Shown: one piece after another, positions 58,798 to 64,000 of the stretch | How positions within the stretch are numbered: the first letter of the stretch is position 1 | How the letters are laid out: the number at the start of each line of letters is the position of its first letter | Assembly: GCA_037952775.1 (NCBI GenBank) | Contig: JBANAY010000001.1 | Location: 434,001-498,000 of the forward strand | DNA from: Clonostachys chloroleuca | Lineage: Eukaryota > Ascomycota > Sordariomycetes > Hypocreales > Bionectriaceae | DNA: 64,000 bases | Reading direction: 5' to 3' | The notes under the pieces: model-generated | Seen by the model: the letters and a program-made list of their open reading frames with translations, nothing else | What the model was told of the DNA's origin: nothing | Databases searched by the model: none | Program-made: the position numbers and the translations under genes

Positions 58798-60263
58798 TCA
58801 CTGGTACTTCTCAAAGTAGTTCTTAACCTCTTGAACAAGATCGTGGATGACTCCATCTTCAACGATGCCGTTTTGCCAGCTGAAACCAATGCACATCGAT
58901 CCGTTCCCGCCTGTAGCCACACTGACTGTAACTGCAGCTCCAGAGACAACTGCACCGCGACTGAGCATCATCTTTCCTACCTCCCATCGCGCATTGCGCT
59001 CGGTGTCGGTACCAACACCCGATGTGAATCGCCCAATATTGGTGACCTCGAACGCTGCGTCGCGAGGATTCCCAATCATGGAAGTGAAAATAGGGCAGAG
59101 TTCAGGGAGGTTCTTAAAGACGGAAACCGCTGTGTAAGGTTCGCCGGAGGGAGAAACATTGGCAAGATACTCATTGATAGCTTTAGAGACCTTTCCAGCC
59201 CGTGCCCACGTGCGATCACTTTGGGGCGGCGGATCCGCTCGTGTGAACTGTACTTTCATGGCGTCGAAGTAAGTGCCAATTGCAGCGATAGAAGTATCGC
59301 TGGGCATGTTCAACCATGGCCGCAAGCTAACCGGAATAATGCATGTGAAAGCCTCCTCAGTTGACGGGAGGGCCTTAAACAAGGCTTCAGCGATGATAGA
59401 GGGTATCGAAGAAGTCACAGAAACGCTTTTATCTTTGCACTCTTGAAAAAAGGCTGTAGAAGCCTTTGGTGTAATGAATAGCGATGCCCAGCGAGATTGG
59501 CAAGGGATTTGAACAGGCTTCCCTGTCCATTCCTTGGGAATGGCCCCAGGAGGAGCTGGGGGGCTTGGGTTACTTGGTAAAGGGTGTAACTCTTCAAGGG
59601 GCGGGAGAAGAGCGATATTTCTGTCCAGTAATATGGTTTCTTCGGCCTTGAGATTGGGCGATGCCAAAGACGCAGCTTCTAGAGCAGCATGGAATGCGTT
59701 GTGGAACACAAAGCCAGAGACCCCATCACCAATTGCATGATGATAAATGAAGCAGGCTGTGAACTCACTTTTGACTTTGGGGTCTTCGAGGATAATCAAA
59801 CGCCAGAAGGGCAGTTTTCCATTCCCAGTTTTGAAGCTGGTGTTGTGCTGCACCTCGAGAATTGAATCAAGTTCTTTGTCCTCGCCCTCAGCATCGCCTA
59901 TAGGCTGAGACCTCTCGAGGAAGCTCACGACCTGATTAAGATCAATAGCAGAGAGGGGAGAAAAATAAGCGTCCGAAGCGTCTTCATTCACGGGAATTGC
60001 TGAGAGAATGGGATGCTTGCGAACCACCTCCCCGGCTGACGCGAAGACGAGTTGGCGCAAATCAGCTGCATCGGAGGACGATGATAGCTTGTAGTGAGCT
60101 GAGAGGCCGACGTTGTTGAAGAAGCCAAGATGGTGACAGGCTGCAGAAACCTGCTCAAGCTTGCCTGTGGTATCGTGTTAGATCAAGAGTGAACCAGAGA
60201 GTGCTTTGTTGGGGCAGTAATACCAAGAGGGCGCAACTTTTCCAACTGCTGGATTCCCGCCAT
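58798..60263 (-). CDS. alcohol-acetyltransferase-like acyltransferase (BAHD/AATase HxxxD type)
   Basis: Two exons (60263-60224 and 60164-58798; GTATTA...CACAG intron) give 468 aa. The N-terminus LRPLGKLEQVSAACHHLGFF is typical of the fungal AATase family (PF07247), and the catalytic motif is HHAIGDG (HxxxDG). The C-terminal half holds the conserved block FEVTNIGRF...W.VGKMMLSRGA and ends GFSWQNGIVEDG. Enzymes of this fold transfer acyl groups from CoA to alcohols or amines, in the cytosol. Placed between the two ICS genes, it could acylate an isonitrile alcohol made by the hybrid enzyme; the crm cluster of Aspergillus is, to my knowledge, a comparable arrangement with an acyltransferase. Start chosen at the ATG that gives the conserved first exon. 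Confidence 0.88.
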
Positions 60264-61532
60264 TTCTTTGATAATCTGACACGTTTTAGTTTTGTGATGA
60301 AAGGTTAACCAATCCAGAGCATTCTAGGCCGATATTAATGAAAATTATGGCAGTGAGGGGCACATTCACCTAAACAGATCAATGCTAAAATTGGGAACAT
60401 TCTCCGCCAGGGTCAATGAAGATGTACCTTCGGACTCGTGACAATAGGAACTCGGAAAGCGTTAATTTTAGTCAATATTTTGATTTCAGCAGACTTGACC
60501 GCATTTTTCGAACGGTGAACCAATTTGAAAATAGTCTGACATACATGCGAGCTGAGCTCTGAGGCGCAAGCTGCCGCTTTAGCGTAATAAAACCCAGACA
60601 TTATGATCAACCATTTTGCACTCCTTTCGGAGGTATCTTCAAAGTATCTTTACTAATGAAACGTTTGTAAAATGAGAGCTCCTTGCTCTCAAGGATACAG
60701 AACTCGGCCTTCCGATATCTGATAATTGAAGTTAATAATCCAACTCATATATTCGTGGGATGTTATTGGTGAAATACTGCTATTGGAATGAAAGTACTGA
60801 TCAAGTTTTTAGATTGCTTGCTACTAGTTAGGTATGTGCCGCATATTTTTTTTCCTTTATGCGGGAGAAGATGAAACCTTGAGTACATTATTAATCACTT
60901 CATACGTGTTTGCCAACTCAGATCCGAGTCAATCTACATTATTGGCCCAACCCCTGTTGAACCCATCCCCATAGCCTCGGATGTACTGCTCGGGTTCCTG
61001 CTATTATTCACACACCCCTCCCCTGACCCATTTCGCCGGGCTCGGATCTTACATCCCCACACAGATTAACAAGTGGGGAGTGAGTGAGAACTTTGGTGTT
61101 GCCGCCTACTGGTGATTGGTATCCTTTTCCGAGGCCCCTGTTGTCATTTTACAGGCTCGCAAACATCATGGATTGATGGCAATTATAGCTAAACTTTGCA
61201 AACCACCAATGACGGGTTGGCCATTGTGCTGAGGTGAGGTTCTATGCGGCTGTGCCCCATGATGCTTTCCATAACGGTTTTAAGGCAATTCTTTCTAGGT
61301 TCCTAGGCATTGGCATCAATCATCGCTTCGTGTTTTGACTCCTATATAATTCTAACCTCTGGTATGGTAACGAAACTTTTATCAGTCCATCTTCAAAATC
61401 ATCTTTCTTATTATTTTCCCTTATAGTCTCCTTACCTGCACTTATCTTTACCGCCTACCTCAACGTTTGCCTTATTACTGTGTTGCCTATTATCTTTGAT
61501 TTGAGCGTTTTGTTTCCTTTCACTCAGCTATC
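60264..61532. promoter_or_regulatory. divergent promoter region of acyltransferase and ICS-NRPS, 1.27 kb
   Basis: The two start codons face away from each other across this region, so shared control is likely (inference). CT-rich sequence (about 61390-61530) precedes the ICS-NRPS start. A small minus-strand frame at 60413-60610 shows no features. TATA-like TATATAA lies near 61342. Confidence 0.5.
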
Positions 61533-64000
61533 ATGGCCTCCGAACGACAGTCAAACATAAACCTGTCGGGTAGTCTTACCCCCGACGACAATGATGTCAA
61601 GGAGATGTCTCGCCTTATCCTTGATATCGTATTTGAATACGCCCTCAACAAGTTCGACGACTCTAAGGATCGTTTGGAATGCGGCGCGGATCTCTTTATA
61701 TCGGTAATTGCCCAATACGTCGCAGAAGACAAGCAGATTGAGGCCTGTCTTCCTGCATTCCCTTTCAAGTCAGCAAACAAGGTGCACAAAGTGCTCGGCA
61801 CTATGCCAGACAAGGCTGAGGAGCTGGCTCTTGAACGCCTGAACTCGATGTGTACCCGTATCCAAGCTGTTTACCCACCTGGATGTCAAGTCACGATCGT
61901 CTCCGATGGCATCACATACAATGGTTCGTTTCTAACCTTTGATTTGTACCCAAACTTGATTTAATTTGAACCGTAACTGACATCTGTCTCTCGTGATAAT
62001 CTTTAGATCTGTTATCTATTTCCGATCAAGAGACTTGGCAATATGGTGATGCCCTGCAAAAGATGGCCATCAAGAAGAAGTTCCACTCTATCAAATTCTC
62101 ACACATGAGAGACTTGATAGACATTGATCTACCAGAGAAGCTGCGAGAGATTACCTATGTTGCTAACTGCACAACCTTCCGCCGATTACTCATCAACAAG
62201 TACGGCAGAACCGACCTCGATATCGACGACGAAATTGCCAATAATACAGATACGAAGTTGACATACTTGGGATACAAGAGATTCTTAGAGTCTGACTTGA
62301 AATATATCTTCCCTCGAGGCGCTGAACGCACCGCCAATGGCTATCGGAGGGACTGCAAGTATCTTGCCAAGCAGATGATAATTCGAGGCTATGTGAGTCT
62401 ACACAACTTACTCCGACTTGTCATGACCGCTAACACTGTTTCTCTCCCTAGGCCTTTGCTGGCGCTGTCAAGGACGCTTACCCCAACCACTTGCGTCTAT
62501 CCATCCACGAATCGATAGGCCTGAACAAGGTGTCAGTGTGTCTTCTCAACACCAGGACCGGTTTCACAACCCCTTGGCACTGCAGCGTTGCGCAGCTGGC
62601 CAACGGGGAATGGATCAGCGCTCCAATGGGAGAATTCAGCCGAGATAACAGGCTAGAAGTTGTCTATGAGGATGGGAAGCCCAGCTACTTCAAGGAAAAG
62701 CCGCAGGACGGTCTTGGGATTGCTGAGTCTACCGCTTCGTATCTGCAAGTGGCTAGACCAATCAGCGCCAGTGGATACATCAGCGGAGCATCTACTCCAG
62801 GCACCAGGTCGAGGTCAGCGTCGAGGGCGGGTTCACCTTCGCGGAACTCATCTGGCGCGTCAAGAGGAGTCTCGCCTGCCCCGCCATCTCCTGGTCTGCT
62901 AGCTCGCTCTTTGGCTGCCTTAGGTGGTGGGAGCTCTAGGGCTACCACGCCGGAGCCTCCCCTCCTAACCTTGAACAATCCGGAAATCGTCATCGAGGGT
63001 GATATCAACAGCCCCTCGTATGTGAAGAAGATGCCAACTCCAGAACCATACGGCAAGAGACTCATTCCTCAGATCATGGATAGCCTTGCGGCCAGCGATC
63101 CCGAGCGCGTTGTTTTCTCGTTGGCAACTGTCTCGGGAAACTCGCTCGGGCTTAGACATATCTCTGCTCGCGAATTTACCAAAGCTGTCGACAAGACTGC
63201 TTGGTGGCTCCAAGAGCACGCTGGAAACACGCAATTTGTTCAACCTGTGGGATACATCGGACCACGTAAGTCTATTGAAACCCGAAGACAAAATGTATGC
63301 TTGTAGCGAGAAGTGACTGACTTGCAAAACTTCTACAGATGATCTGAGGCATATTTTGTTGACTTACGCTTGTGTTAAAGTTGGATACGCGGTGAGTCAA
63401 AGCATCAGTATATACATCTTCACCAAGCTAATGCAAATTCATCCCCGTAGGCTTTGTATCTTTCCCCTAAGAATAACACGGAGGGAGCTCTGGCTGTTTT
63501 AGAGGCTACCGAGTGCAATATCTGGGTTAATGCTATAGACGCAACCCCGGTTCCTCTTGTACGGGAGTTTCTAGAGCAGCGAAGCATGAAGGTTCTGCAG
63601 CTGCCTCTTCTGAACGATCTTCTGGATGCTGATTCTACTGATCCTTTCCCATACGAGAAGACGTTTGCTGAAGCTAAAAATGATCCCTTCTGTTACCTTC
63701 ACACGTCTGGCAGTACTGGAGTGCCGAAGCCTATCCCCTGGTCCCATGGGCTGATCGGAACCATGGATGCAATCAGGCTGCTGCCACCTGTTGACGGTGA
63801 TGGTGGCCTGGAGCCTTGGACCAAGGATTGGAAGGCAGGGGATAAGATATACTCATCATTCCCAATGAGCCATGTAAGTGCACCGCGGATTCTGCTCAAT
63901 AAAGACTCATGAGGGATTTCAAGCTAACTATGGCGATAGGGGGCGGGAATTATCATGGACATTCTGATGCCGGCTCTTTTCCAATTGCAATGTGTATTAG
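61533..64000 (+). CDS. crmA: isocyanide synthase-NRPS-like hybrid (CrmA type), 5' part; runs off the window
   Basis: Exons 61533-61923, 62007-62392, 62452-63265, 63339-63391, 63451-63873 and 63940-64000+ join in frame (about 709 codons seen). Residues 1 to about 340 are a DIT1/PvcA isocyanide synthase (EACLPAFPFKSANKVHKVLG, LTYLGYKRFLESDL, LRLSIHESIGLNK, TTPWHCSVAQL). A Ser/Pro/Arg-rich linker follows (about 62770-62970). Then an adenylation domain begins: the A3 motif LHTSGSTGVPKPI at about 63700 and the SSFPMSH region before the last splice. This ICS-A order is that of Aspergillus fumigatus CrmA, a copper-responsive ICS-NRPS; orthology is inferred from architecture only. The carrier and terminal domains lie beyond 64000. 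The enzyme would make an isonitrile amino acid and activate it for reduction or esterification. The first intron uses GTTCGT. Confidence 0.9.

Noticed and set aside
57217..61532. Copper-regulatory (Mac1-type TTTGCTC) elements near the ICS genes
   Set aside because: I looked for the heptamer by eye in the cluster promoters and found only near misses such as CTTGCTC; a proper motif scan is needed before any claim.

Overview
The window looks like chromosomal DNA of a filamentous ascomycete (Pezizomycotina). Genes lie on both strands without operons and carry many introns of about 50-100 bp with GTAAGT/GTATGT-type donors. The gene families are typical of such fungi: a HET protein, Zn2Cys6 regulators, a fungal rhodopsin-like 7TM protein, a PDR-type ABC pump and a fungal isocyanide synthase. 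I cannot name the species. All gene models below were spliced by eye, and frame continuity was checked exon by exon for most of them.

Layout. 0-5 kb: a RidA-family protein and a large HET-domain protein. 5-10 kb: a small Pro-rich gene built on an inverted duplication, a frameshifted unknown gene and a membrane-anchored fucose-lectin-like protein. 10-12.4 kb: no gene seen. 12.4-22.2 kb: an NmrA-like reductase, a Zn2Cys6 regulator, a C11orf54/DUF1907 gene broken by two G-run frameshifts, a DUF7730-like protein and a secreted subtilisin. 22.4-36.4 kb: a compact metabolic neighbourhood of BBE-like FAD oxidase, SDR, MFS transporter, a fusion of an FAD monooxygenase with an acetoacetate-decarboxylase-like domain, a C2H2+Zn2Cys6 regulator and a cupin. 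It has enzymes, a transporter and a regulator but no PKS, NRPS or terpene synthase. 37-48.6 kb: a secreted unknown, an ankyrin protein, a 7TM protein, a strong-looking promoter with no obvious gene and a secreted GH43 glycosidase.

49-64 kb: the most notable region. A full-size PDR ABC transporter, a stand-alone isocyanide synthase (ICS), an HxxxD acyltransferase and the 5' part of an ICS-NRPS-like hybrid (CrmA type, cut by the window edge) sit together. The two ICS modules share both intron positions and phases, which points to duplication or fission inside the locus. A plausible job for the cluster is to convert an amino acid to an isonitrile, activate and acylate it, and export it. The product and its regulation cannot be read from the sequence.

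Several genes contain single-base frame breaks, some at G/C homopolymers. Real decay and sequencing indels cannot be separated here.
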